Shown here one piece after another: positions 1 through 9,962 of a stretch of DNA of 64,000 nucleotides (the first letter of the stretch is position 1; each line of letters begins with the position of its first letter). The DNA is from Plectrocnemia conspersa (Eukaryota > Arthropoda > Insecta > Trichoptera > Polycentropodidae). The stretch lies in the NCBI GenBank assembly GCA_009617715.1, contig VTFK01000166.1, positions 310,001 through 374,000 of the forward strand, given 5' to 3'. Under the pieces are notes generated by a model that did no database searches, was not told where the DNA came from, and saw nothing but the letters and a program-made list of their open reading frames with translations. A program made the position numbers and the translations under genes.

Positions 1-299
1 ATCATATAAAACATGTAATTGTGAATTCAAATTCTAATTTCTAGCTATCTTACTAATATGTGTGTAGTGTCGTTGCAACGTATTAAAAATACTCTGCAAC
101 GACAATTACATGTATATTTTATCATCATCATAATTAAAATGGCATTTTTTTAAATAACACCTTTTCTTGGTTTATATCATTGAGTATGTTGATTGGAAAC
201 CCGTGTTATATATACACGTTTATAATATTTTTTACAAATCAATATTTGTATATGTGTAGTATATTCATCAAATTAATCATTTATTTTATTTATTTTCAG

Positions 300-423
300 A
301 TGTACGTGGAATGGGCATGAGGATAGAAAACCTAGGCGGACATCATGTCAGCCGGCGGAGGCACCTTTGGCCACCCTTCACACTCACATCACCCTCCGAC
401 CAGGGATGCCGCCTCTCTTAAAT
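300..423 (+). CDS. Shrm: Shroom first exon in window, with 5' leader and start codon
   Basis: An acceptor (TATTTTCAG) ends at 299 and the donor GTAATC follows 423. The ATG at 345 opens MSAGGGTFGHPSHSHHPP. In the same frame a TGA lies upstream at 318-320, so no longer product can read in from exons further left, and 345 is the start of this isoform. A short upstream ORF (ATG at 300, stop at 318) precedes it and could damp translation. The 5' acceptor means transcription starts outside the window. Confidence 0.8.
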
Positions 424-3400
424 GTAATCAAAACCATATATTAATATTATGAATACTGTTACAAAAGAAAACATTTAAAATATCATACAAATTACATACT
501 CTTACAGTACTACAAGTTATTTTCCATTCTATATTTTAGATTCTTCTATCATTCAAATCAACCCAGCGAACATTTATTGATTTTGTACTATCAGCAAAAT
601 AAACTAGTCACTGCTTCACCGATTATGATTAGAATTCATTAAGATTTTACCATATTTTGCTTCTGTGTACATTATTATTCACAAACTCTACTATATTACT
701 AAATAATATAATATCATATTTATCTTATATTTTGCTTTAATCGCTTTAGCATTTCATTTTAACCCAAAAGTGAGCCCAAAAAAAGCAGCTTTTAAATGGC
801 ATTTGATTCAATTATTCATGAATCTCGATTCGTTGTGTAACAGTGTGTATTATAACTTAGTACCTTTTGTCAAATATAAATCAATGTGTGTTTTATTTTA
901 GATGTGCTGTATGGCCCAGGTCACGAAAAGTTTCCTTCATGGCCGATAGCAGCGGCTGCCGAGGTTCCAGTAGCCATTAAAACACCGCCGACCGGTGGCT
1001 CTCAACGCTCCAAGTCTTGGACGGACCACACCAACTATCCCAAAGAGCAAGTCGTCGGATACACTAGGCTGTTTATGAAGAGAAACAATCAATCGTATCC
1101 TCAACAGGTACAGTTTTTTAATAGGCGAGTAGTGACGGGAGGCAATTAGACACAGATTGCACCACTGCAGTAGAAGTTTATTGAAAGTATTTAATTAACC
1201 CTTTGCACTCGTAATCGTTTTCGTACAAGGTATGTCGCCAGCTCGGGAAGAGTGAAAAAGGTTAAATTATTTTTTTAAATTAAAATTATATATGTAGAGC
1301 ATAAATATAAATAAACTAATACCAAAAACGAATAAATCAGAACAAATACATACATTTTTTTTTTTTGGTTCTCTCAAGTACCATTGGTTGACAATCCCTA
1401 ACAATAAATAAACACAATAGGGCGACCACCCATTTTAAAATATTTATGTGACCAAAAAATGTTTTAACCATAAATAAGTAAATATACACAAATAACAAAG
1501 ACATGCCGCTCAGTTTTAGATAAACGTATCTACCTACGAACGAAGAAAGCTTACATCGCTTGCACGAGGTATATCTATGTTTATATAAACTGATGTTAGA
1601 TATATTTTTAAAATCTAAACTACATCCCATCGATGGTCAAATGAAACGTTGCAGTTAATGTCATATTATTTTATATATTTCTTAATTAAAAATAGACAAA
1701 ACTTTAGCTTTTCAGTCGCTTTATGGTACATATTTGTTTGCGATTTTATATATTCGAGCTAATAATGCTTAAATAACATATTTTTATACAAAAATAAAAA
1801 AGTGATGCATAAAAAAGGGCACTACGTTTAATAATATGTGGGATGTTGATTTATTATAAATTAAGGAAACAAATATGGAAAAATATTATTTTGTAATTTT
1901 TCGTAAATCCCTAAGTTCTATTAGTATACCAATTCATCTGTGTAAAACAATTGAAAATAATCAATAGGTTGTATACAGTTTGCGGGAACTTGGGACCCAA
2001 AACATTTATCACTTGGTGGAAATATTGCTATTTTTAAGGTACATTGTCATTACTAGTTATTATTCTCCAATTTTCTGATGTAGTGCGATTTTTGTTTGAG
2101 GTATCGTTTTTTTCGTTATTATTTTAATTGCCTGTATTCCATCTTCGATTCAAGGCAACATGCCTAATTTTGACGTTACTTTCTTTACTATCATCATTGG
2201 AAGATGAAAAATCAAACATAAAATCCTCCCCATCACTATCATTACAATCACTATATTCAATGTTAGCACTGTTTTTTTTACAATAAAATTTTTAAAAAAA
2301 TTTCACAATAAAATTAAAAAAAATGAAAAAATAAGTAATTAAAACAAAGTTATTATTCACTATAGTCTTACATAGACACATATTATGGACACCCGAGACT
2401 CTGTCGAAAACCCAATAGGCAATAAAAACGTCACTGACGCGTGTCTACCAAAGGATGATCGCCAACCATTGCCTTCGGAGAAATCTACGGAACATCTGCA
2501 TTTAAATTTAGTCATCAAAAAAAACCCGACTTATCGCGATAAATGAGCTCTCTCCGGCTTGATTCAAGTAAAAATGATATTTTTTTGATAAGATATGCTT
2601 CTTGAATCTCTTGTCTACAACACTGCAAAAAACGCCATTCAAAACATGCTCAGGAAATACCCAAAAATCGACGTTATATTTCATTAATTGAAATGGTGCG
2701 CCTGACGCACCTTACGAGTAATATAGAGCCAAGCGATGGTGCGTCTCACGCACCTTACGAGCGGAAAGAGCTAAAATTACATGTTGGGGGGACTAAAGTT
2801 GGTCATTTTTTTAATATTTTTATTTCATTAATATTCATAGTACTTCATTAAAAGCCATGCATTTTTCTTGTCAAATTCAAGTCCTGTTTAGAATCCACGC
2901 CAAAAGCAATAAAATCTTACCGTCGCCATCGCAGTGAAAACGCTTTGTTATCTAGCATTCATATTAAGACTTTTTATATCAATATTACGACAATATAAAC
3001 TGAATTTTAACCAATATGAAAGTGCAAAAAACAATTATTTCTTCTCAGAAGTTAAAAATCTACACCAAAAGCAATAAAATCGTGCCGTAGTCGTCATAGT
3101 GGAAACGCTCGGTTATCTAACGTTCATATTAAGACTTTAAGGGAAAACCTAATCATCTAATTATAAATGTTGTTCTTAGATTTAAAACGCAGAAATAATC
3201 TTCATCAGAGTAGTTGGGAAAATCGTAAACAATTTTTTGCAATCCAAATACTTCCAGTCTCTAATAATAAGCATGCATATTTTCAAACATCTGGTACGGA
3301 CCCACCTTTTCTTATGCAGCAGTTGTAAAACATTTAAAAGTATTCGTACAAATTTAATATTTTTAATTAAAAATAAATTAGAAATTCTCGAAAAATAATT

Positions 3401-6400
3401 TAGTCACCAGTATCATCCATTTTAGTTACTTTTGCTTTGTATTAATCCTAATAATATATAATATATTATTTCAGTTGAAAACTGTTCTTGAGCGCTGTGA
3501 GAAGAAACCGTTTGATTCCATGCAATATATGCCAACAATGGACCACAGAAAGTGTAGTATCAGTAGTGATTACAACAGTTCGTCGCCACCGAACGAGACC
3601 ACAACAAAAGGGATGTTTCTAAAATGACGTTCAAAGATCACAAAGAATCTATAACGCCGCTCACTCAAGCCGATCTTGAGGAGTACACCAAGAAGTTTGA
3701 CGAGCCGACGCTCATCCAGCATCAGAAGCAATCGTCTTATGCTCAATCGGAAGGTTACCACAGCTATGTATCAAGTTCAGATTTATCGTCGACGCCATTT
3801 ATTGATAGGTGAATTTTTCATTCAATATATGCATTATCTGCTTTAATACAATATAAATGTAACTAATACAATTCACTATATAGCTTGAGGCGCGATATTG
3901 ATGCTTCGGTCGCATCCATGTCTCGAGTCCCATCATGGGATGGCGATAGCATCGTAACTACTCGATCAGGAAGTGTTTCTTCATCTGAAACGTTAAAATG
4001 GCACGGTTAGTAAAATATATATTTTTATTATCACTCAGCATATAGCAATGAGTATTTCTTATTTAGAAAATTTACTGATTCTAGGTTCTTTGAGTGACAT
4101 GTCAGATGTGAGCAACTCATCCGGAACTAGTCCAAGACAGCTGATAGTCCACTCAGCTCGTGTTCAGACACCTCAGAAGCAAAATTCTGAAAGTGTTCTT
4201 TACATGGCTTGCGCCGATAGATCCTTACCGCATCGAACTTCATTGAATATTCTTCATCAACATCGACTAATGCAGCAACACAACTCATCACCTGTGTAAT
4301 TATATTTAAAATTATCAATATTTTAATGGCGCAATATTATATTTAATTTTATATATTTTTAGCTTCCCATCTCCAGTGGCTCCACGTAAAACCGTAGCTG
4401 AATGCATAAATATATACGAAGGTAAAAACATAAAAGCCATACAAAAGAAGGCGTTGCTCTCGTTTTATGAACGACACCAAGATCAAATGAAGAAAGAGGC
4501 TGCTTCGTATCATCCGAGGCAAAGCTCCGACGATTCGCCACTGAACAAAAGGATGCTTCCTCAGAGTGAAAATAATACAGCCGAATCAGGCATAAAGTGC
4601 GATTCACCAAATTCGATATTTCAAGGTCCCGTCATCATGGGTCCGTCGATATCACTAGACGAGTGGGTGCCCGAAAGGCCACCAAAGAATCGCAACCTCT
4701 TGATGTCAATGTCATCCGAGAGCAAACCCAGAAGGCTACCTAGTCCAGATATTCTACCACCACCGCCTAGTAACGAATCGTTCAAATCTGACGATTTGTT
4801 CCCTCCGCCTCCGGATGCGCTCAAAGAAGCCGCACCGTATACCATCAGGACCACAGCGGACGGCTACATAACTAACTATGACAATAGTAATAGTCAAATT
4901 AACCACAGGCTGAACATCCCATTGCACAGGCTTAGAGATATGCCCCTCCAACCACTTATCAAACCTTCCAACACCCTACCGAGGAAATTCCCCAATCCTT
5001 ATATTAAATCGACTAATATGAAATACGATAAAGTAGATAAAGTTCCTTCCAAGTTGATGCCAAATCACACGTCGATACAGATAGAGTGTGAAGTTCCCCA
5101 GAACGCCCAAGGACAGTTCAGAGCGGAACCGATCAAATTGTGCAAACCTGAATACGTGGATATAAACAAAATGGCGCATAATCCATCGTTAAAATCGCCG
5201 GATAATATAGTGGGAAGATTTAGAGCTGAACCTTTGAATGTTCACAATGTGAAAAGTGATGAGAATGTGTCGAAAGACTATTCAGCCATAAATTCATCGA
5301 TGAGCAATCTGAAGATTCACAGGACAATGTCTGAAAACAATCATAGTATGACTAATCAGGCGAGCATAGTTTACAATCATTTCTCAAAATCAGTGCCGCA
5401 GAATCAGAGTATTAGAAGAATTTGTAACCCGCTGATTGCAAAACCTAATCATTATAGGTATGATTTATATTTTAATAATTTATTGATATTTTTTAAATAA
5501 TATATTCTCAAAAAATATTTTTTCAGTCGACAAGAATCTTTGGAGAAAGTTGATCAAGTCGAAAATGTTCCAAAACAAATCATCAACCCGTTGAGAATTT
5601 TAAAGATGTTCAAGAAGTCCCAATCAAAGATAACCGCCCGCCGTTGCCTGAGAAGAAGCGATCGTTGCCGAAACCAGTCGAAACAAAACCTCTCCTCGTA
5701 GAGGAGGTAGAACCTAAACAACAACCGCCGATCGAAGAGCAAAAGATTGATATTCCCTCAATAGAAGAGCCATTGTTACCACCGCCACCTCCAATAGAAC
5801 CATTCGAAGATCCTAAACAGCTTATAGAAGAAGAAAAACCAATCGAAGAGTCTCATATGCCAGTTCCAATTGAACTTCCGCAAATGAACAACTACAAAAA
5901 CATCATTGAGCATTTATGTCCAAGAAAACACTTGTCCGAAGAGAACATGTGGGAGAATTTACGTCAGCACCTACTTCTGACCTTACCTGATAACTTCGTG
6001 CAAATACTGTTGTGTGAGTATCGCATTTAATAAACTTTAAAACTGCAGCGTTATCATATAATTTATCTTATTGCACATTACGCGTTAATAATATTTTTTT
6101 GCGAAGCGTATCGCTATGTTTGCCATTACCTGCTTAAAACAATGCAATCGAATGTTGCTTACAGCTGAATACGACGAGTACGATAAGACAGCGCAACTGA
6201 TAGTGGACGTCTTCTCCGCGGATGTTACTAGTTTAATAACAATGGACAAGGACAACGAAGAGAACACAGAGTGAGTCACAATGCCATTATATAATTAAAT
6301 ATTTATAAATATGTATATTTATTAATAAATATTCTGTTTTTACAGAGATAAAATTAAAAATACTGTCTTCATCAATGACACAGTTAACTCGATGGAAAAG

Positions 6401-7402
6401 GAAGATGTACCAATTGAAATGTGTGAGATGACTCTAAATAAAGATAAAGTAAGATACTTACAATTAAATTAAATAGAAATGTGTGAGATGACTCTAAATA
6501 AAGATAAAGTAAGATACTTACACATAAAAAATATGTTAGTTGCTTAATAAATTTTTATCAGATCTCGTAGAGCTCTATTATAATTCCAAGCATCATTGAC
6601 TCAAGTTTGTTCAGCCATACAGTTATCTTCATATACATCACAAATAATTCTTAGCACAATGGCAGCAAAATTAATGCCAAAATTTATAGCACAATCTAAT
6701 TGTATCATAGTGGCTGTTTTTATAAAGTATAACAATACAATAATACTCCAGAAATATTTAAGAAATAATTAATATTTTATACATTAAAAATTATTGCCTT
6801 TCTTTTCAGACAAAAGTGTCCGAGTGTCTTCAGGTAATGATAACGGCTCTAGAGGGCCAAGAACTAGTATTAGAGTCTAAGATGGAGTTAAACGAAAAAC
6901 TCGGCGCTTCAATAGTGGCTGCGCTAGAAAAGCCTTTGTCGACGCGTGTCACTCGTCTCATGACTGACATTGGATTGATCACATCCTTAATATCGAGCCT
7001 TACATCAAGGTACAATCGTATATCGAAGACTTTGACAGAAATTTCACTCGATAGTGAAAATAAGGTAAGCGTCTGATTATTAATATAATATGGAGAATAA
7101 TTCCAGAAGATAAAATCATTTATAACTAACAGAATATTCTGGAATTGGAGAAAGGACGCCTCACTGAAAAGTTGGACGATGCCAAGTCTCTGAAGAAGAG
7201 CATAGACAACAGCCGCGCCAAGCTCTTTTCCACACTGCAGACGGAGCTACGCAACGAACTGATACACGATTATAAGTTTTTTATAAGCATGAAGATCAAG
7301 CTGGTGATTTATATGCGTGACGTCAAAGACAGAATCGATTTGGCCAAACGTCTTGTAACGGCCATAAATCAAGATCAGATGCCGTTTAGCTCCCCGATGT
7401 GA
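345..7402 (+). CDS. Shrm: Shroom (Rho-kinase-binding actin regulator), spliced gene
   Basis: Exons: 345-423, 902-1107, 3475-3808, 3884-4005, 4085-4295, 4363-5457, 5527-6013, 6165-6270, 6346-6448, 6810-7064, 7133-7402. Every intron is GT-AG and every junction keeps phase. The product is about 1089 residues once two single-base frame breaks (near 3601 and 5590) are allowed for. Shroom proteins bring Rho-kinase to apical actin and drive apical constriction. The call rests on the C terminus (about residues 870-1080), which matches the ASD2/SD2 coiled coil: blocks reading LEKGRLTEKLDDAKSLKKS and DYKFFISMKIKLVI align with the vertebrate LLEKRKLLTEQLEDAKELKE and DYQHFVKMKSALII regions. The middle is serine- and proline-rich and disordered, with PPPP runs. 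No PDZ domain is present in this isoform. The family identity is secure; the exact N terminus of other isoforms is not visible here. Confidence 0.9.
902..1107 (+). CDS. Shrm: Shroom exon 2
   Basis: Acceptor TTTTATTTTAG before 902, donor GTACAG after 1107. It encodes YVLYGPGHEKFPSWPIA and then SKSWTDHTNYPKEQVVGYTR, a short charged block followed by RNNQSYPQQ. One nucleotide of the first codon comes from the previous exon. The exon ends in phase 0 and joins cleanly to LKTVLERCEKKPFDS in the next exon. Confidence 0.8.
1195..2774. mobile_element. piggyBac-like element, degenerate, in Shroom intron 2
   Basis: The left edge is TTAA (1195-1198) followed by CCCTTTGCACTCG. A degenerate mirror, CGAGCGGAAAGAG then CTAA, lies at 2758-2774. 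Just inside the right edge the block GGTGCG..CGCACCTTACGAG occurs twice (about 2696-2722 and 2737-2761), a subterminal repeat typical of these elements. Between them, at about 2120-2270 on the minus strand, a piece of reading frame gives an acidic stretch (EYSDCNDSDGEDFMFDFSSS) like the N terminus of piggyBac transposases. The TTAA target and the CCCTTTG end are seen; the full extent is inferred, and the transposase is dead. Confidence 0.55.
2785..3145 (+). repeat. Dispersed repeat with two tandem ~170-bp units (copy 1)
   Basis: It begins with a G-rich start and the block ATTCATAGTACTTCATTAAA. It then holds two tandem units, each starting near CCAAAAGCAATAAAATC (about 2900 and 3066) and running into GTGGAAACGCTCGGTTATCT-like sequence. 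Related copies lie at 15880-16330, 17411-17880, 18465-18660, 23625-23735 and 29403-29760. There is no coding capacity. The element class is unknown. Confidence 0.7.
3475..3808 (+). CDS. Shrm: Shroom exon 3 (contains a single-base frame break)
   Basis: Acceptor TTATTTCAG before 3475, donor GTGAAT after 3808. The 5' part reads LKTVLERCEKKPFDSMQYM and on to SSSPPNETT, then meets a stop at 3625. The 3' part reads KRDVSKMTFKDHKESITPLT and on to DLSSTPFID in the minus-one frame and joins the next exon in phase. Both halves look like authentic Shroom coding sequence. The frame changes near 3601-3606 in an A-rich stretch, as if one base were missing. Confidence 0.75.
3884..4005 (+). CDS. Shrm: Shroom exon 4
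   Basis: Acceptor CACTATATAG before 3884 and donor GTTAGT after 4005. It encodes SLRRDIDASVASMSRVPSWD and a serine-rich tail ending LKWHG across the junction. Two bases of the first codon come from exon 3 and one base of the last codon is passed to exon 5. Confidence 0.8.
4085..4295 (+). CDS. Shrm: Shroom exon 5
   Basis: Acceptor GATTCTAG before 4085. The encoded block includes SLSDMSDVSNSSGTSPRQL and HSARVQTPQKQNSESVLYMA, the latter a conserved insect Shroom-type segment. Two donors are possible at the end (GTGTAA after 4293, GTAATT after 4295). Only the second keeps phase with the next exon, giving NSSPVFPSPVAPRKTVAECI. Confidence 0.8.
4363..5457 (+). CDS. Shrm: Shroom exon 6, large low-complexity exon
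   Basis: Acceptor TATTTTTAG before 4363, donor GTATGA after 5457. It encodes about 365 residues: a conserved start (APRKTVAECINIYEGKNIKA, then a helix KKALLSFYERHQDQMKKE), followed by Ser/Pro/Asn-rich disordered sequence. Two proline runs (PPPPSNESF and PPPPDALKEA) could bind EVH1, SH3 or profilin-type partners. Two near-repeats, GQFRAEPIKL and GRFRAEPLNV, lie in its second half. The reading frame is fully open. Confidence 0.85.
5527..6013 (+). CDS. Shrm: Shroom exon 7 (contains a second single-base frame break)
   Basis: Acceptor TTTTTTCAG before 5527, donor GTGAGT after 6013. The first 20 codons (RQESLEKVDQVENVPKQIIN) are in phase with exon 6. The rest (VENFKDVQEVPIKDNRPPLP and on through LLPPPPPIEPFED to SEENMWENLRQHLLLTLPDN) is in the minus-one frame and in phase with exon 8. 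The shift falls at about 5588-5592. Correcting it makes the whole transcript a multiple of three. Confidence 0.75.
6165..6270 (+). CDS. Shrm: Shroom exon 8
   Basis: Acceptor GCTTACAG before 6165, donor GTGAGT after 6270. It encodes SEYDEYDKTAQLIVDVFSAD and VTSLITMDKDNEENTE, an acidic linker leading to the C-terminal coiled coil. Phase is one base in and two bases out. Confidence 0.75.
6346..6448 (+). CDS. Shrm: Shroom exon 9, with duplicated donor region
   Basis: Acceptor TTTTACAG before 6346. It encodes DKIKNTVFINDTVNSMEKED and then VPIEMCEMTLNKDK, ending at donor GTAAGA after 6448. The last ~32 exon bases and the start of the intron are repeated exactly 60 bp downstream, so an identical second donor sits at 6509. 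Use of the second donor would read into an in-frame stop within the intron copy. Confidence 0.75.
6417..6522 (+). repeat. Exact 60-bp tandem duplication across a Shroom splice donor
   Basis: The sequence from 6417 to 6462 recurs at 6477-6522 with no mismatch, a period of exactly 60 bp. It includes the codons for EMCEMTLNKDK and the donor GTAAGATACTTACA. The perfect identity implies a very recent event, a polymorphism or an assembly artefact. Confidence 0.9.
6810..7064 (+). CDS. Shrm: Shroom exon 10, N-terminal half of ASD2/SD2
   Basis: Acceptor TTCTTTTCAG before 6810, donor GTAAGC after 7064, phase 0 on both sides. It encodes 85 residues: KVSECLQVMITALEGQELVL and on to ITSLISSLTSRYNRISKTLT. 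The regular leucine spacing and the LITSLISSLTSRYNRI stretch match the LLLSLSGRLARVENAL part of the vertebrate SD2 coiled coil, which dimerises and binds Rho-kinase. Confidence 0.88.
7133..7402 (+). CDS. Shrm: Shroom terminal exon, C-terminal half of ASD2/SD2
   Basis: Acceptor TATAACTAACAG before 7133, stop TGA at 7400-7402. It encodes 89 residues beginning NILELEKGRLTEKLDDAKSL and ending NQDQMPFSSPM. This is the most conserved part of Shroom: the EKL(D)DAK(S)LK, the HDYKFFISMKIKLVI and the basic-acidic DRIDLAKRL motif correspond one to one with vertebrate SD2. Codon use is more GC-rich than the flanks, as expected for constrained coding sequence. Confidence 0.92.
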   Translation, partial: NILELEKGRLTEKLDDAKSLKKSIDNSRAKLFSTLQTELRNELIHDYKFFISMKIKLVIYMRDVKDRIDLAKRLVTAINQDQMPFSSPM

Positions 7403-8500
7403 TAAAATCGATAAACACTATCGGCGGCTTCGCAACGTTTTTTTATTTAAGCAAAACATTGCCGAAAGTTGCCAAAATCTATAAACTATTGTAATTTATT
7501 ATTATCGATATGTGTTTTATTTTTAAATTTTTTTTCATGTAATGTAAATATTTTTAAGGAACCGCATTTGAACATTTAAATCAAGCGATTTAAGTCTCGT
7601 AATAACTTAATAATGCTCGGCGCGTTATGAAGCTTTGATAATCATGTGATCGTTGATTAAAACGAAACTTAGTTACAACTGTAAATAAACGTATTATCGA
7701 TTAAGGCTTGGATGAATATAATTCATACAAATGTTAACAACGAAACGAAAGAGTTTTACAAACAATAATTTATACAGAAATATTCTGATAATTATCGATA
7801 TGAATTCAATGGTTTCAATGAATTTATTTTATTAGTTCATGTCTTATTTCTATGTTCTAACAAGTTATAGAAAAACGATTTATTTTAAAATTCATCAAGA
7901 GATTTTCAAGTATCTAGAAATGTATAGAAAGAGTGGGCAGTGCATAGAAAGTAATCTTTAAACATTCAATCAAAGTTGAACCATTAGAGTTATACTGTTA
8001 AATATCATTCACGCACAAATTTGTGTACATCTTGATAATATTATAAAAAAGTTATGTTATCATTTATTATTATTTTATTTACAGAAATTCATTCTTATTT
8101 CGAAATACAATTTTTTTATATACACGAATTATTACATTATATTATGTGCATACTTTCAAATTAATTTAAAGCTTATCCTGCTGTTTAGTTATATGTTATC
8201 TTTATTTGTGTGTATGAATTCGAATGTCTGTTGATAATGCAATTATTTAGACGTAAAGCACAACGAAGAGTGGTTTTGCTTGTTGAAGTTTATAAGTCTT
8301 GAATTTGTTTTAGTCATTCGTTAAATGCTCAATATATGTATATATATATATTGTGATTTTAGCGTTTCTTTGCTTTTATCTAATAATAATAATATCATTT
8401 TGGTTGAATTTCTTTAAAAAATATGCGATGAAATTTTTTTGAAACTTTGGCTGTGATGTTTGAATAAATATTTTTTTAATAAACAATGTATATTATATGT
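7403..8500 (+). other. Shroom 3' untranslated region and polyadenylation signals
   Basis: Very AT-rich, no open frame. Two AATAAA hexamers at 8463-8468 and 8478-8483 are the best candidates for the transcript end. Earlier weaker ones exist. The 3' UTR length is inferred. Confidence 0.5.
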
Positions 8501-8929
8501 ATTTAAAGACAAATCATCTTCCGTTTGTGTCCTTTGATGTATTTTTAGAGTTTTTGAAACGTTTTTGCATATTTTATTTGTCTAAAATTTTGTATTTATT
8601 TTTCCATAATTGTTTTGTGAGAATTATTTCTGTGTATAAGTTTTAATTTCTTTATTGCTTTAATAGACTACATTATTGTATTATTGTGTATTTTTGCATT
8701 TGTATCCTTTTACATTATAGTCCTATTTTCTAAGCTTATCCATATTAGGATCAACGAATATCTATTACAGGGTTTGCCAGTGAGACGATCGCCAAGTCAT
8801 TTGTAGTCGCCCGATAAACCAGCTGTAATCAACCAATTTCCACTGTGATATTCATTAAGCTAAACAGCGCCAAATATTGCACTATGCAATCAGAAATCTC
8901 CGCTCCTTAAATGGTCATTGGTGCGACCC

Positions 8930-9420
8930 TTGTGTCTTGCATGAGATTGTGCGCTGTTCCGATCGACCGAAAAATATCTTAATCTTTAGTATCGGAAAGT
9001 GGCATATTGTGTCCTTTTCTCTATCTCAATCGCCATGAAATTATTCCTACGATCTCGGTGGACTTCACCCTAGAAAAACGTAGTCAATTTTAATTGCAGT
9101 AGAAGTACCCTCTACATATAAACGAACGCTTTGACGATCCGTCACTTATTATGTACTTTGTGACACCTTAGTTCACAGCATTATTGAATCGAGATCTATA
9201 ATTTGGAATTACTGAATAACCAAATACTCCTTCTTAATCTAAAAGGTTTTTGAGATACTTTTATTTGAAGATATTTGTTTATCTCAGCGCCATTTTTTAA
9301 GAATATTGAGATATAATTCAAAAAATCTCGTATAAGCTAATAAGCATTTTCTTAAACTAGCGACGGATGCTGGAGGCAATCTCGAGGAATTCTAGTTTTG
9401 GTATAATTAATTAATATGCG
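8930..9420 (+). pseudogene. Degraded non-LTR retrotransposon fragment (jockey-like family)
   Basis: Nucleotide similarity to the better-preserved copy at 41475-42960: shared runs include GGAAAGTGGCATATTGTGTC, ATTCCTACGATCTC and ATTGAATCGAGATCTATAAT. This corresponds to the region after the YADD motif and the end of ORF2. Many stops and indels, no coding capacity. Confidence 0.6.
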
Positions 9421-9868
9421 GATCGAATAATGAGATTACTTATCGAATTTCACGACAGATTTAAGGATCATATTCTAATTTCTTTAAATTAGAAGATGTT
9501 CCTGTTTAATTTATTTACCATATGCAAGATTTTATTTTCGAGAAAATTTGATACAGTTTATTTCTGTTGTGGAGAGCGCTAATGTTTTGAATACAGTACT
9601 TTTCATTTGACTAAAGCTCATATTGTATTTGATTTTTAAATAGTGTGAAGAAATTAAACACATATATTGTATTATAAAAGTAAAAATATATTTATTACCA
9701 ATTAAATAAAATTAATTACATGGTTTACGTCAATAATCTAGCGTTGATAAAATTTACTCATACATCCATATTTAAAATTACATAAATAATATCACTTTTA
9801 AATGCATACAACGACTTTCTTGTGATTTGTCATGTCCTGGATCGATCCCCATAATTTCCGGATTACTA

Positions 9869-9962
9869 CTATACATTATAGTATTCGATCAGGGCGTTAC
9901 CTAAGCCGAATGCAGCTCTTATTTGACAATCAAGTGTTGTAAGTGGAAATCTTTGCGGGTCA
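9869..9962 (-). CDS. MADF-like gene terminal exon
   Basis: Acceptor TTGTTTACAG, stop TAG at 9871-9869. It encodes DPQRFPLTTLDCQIRAAFGL and then GNALIEYYNV. A minus-strand AATAAA (complement of 9691-9696) follows about 175 bp downstream. Confidence 0.6.

Noticed and set aside
1337..1630. 97-codon minus-strand frame
   Set aside because: Lies inside the piggyBac-like relic; composition is that of AT-rich noncoding DNA and no family is recognisable.
3600..3612. Programmed minus-one frameshift at ACAACAAAAGGG
   Set aside because: The heptamer does not fit X XXY YYZ and a second unrelated break occurs in exon 7, so indels in the sequence are the simpler reading.
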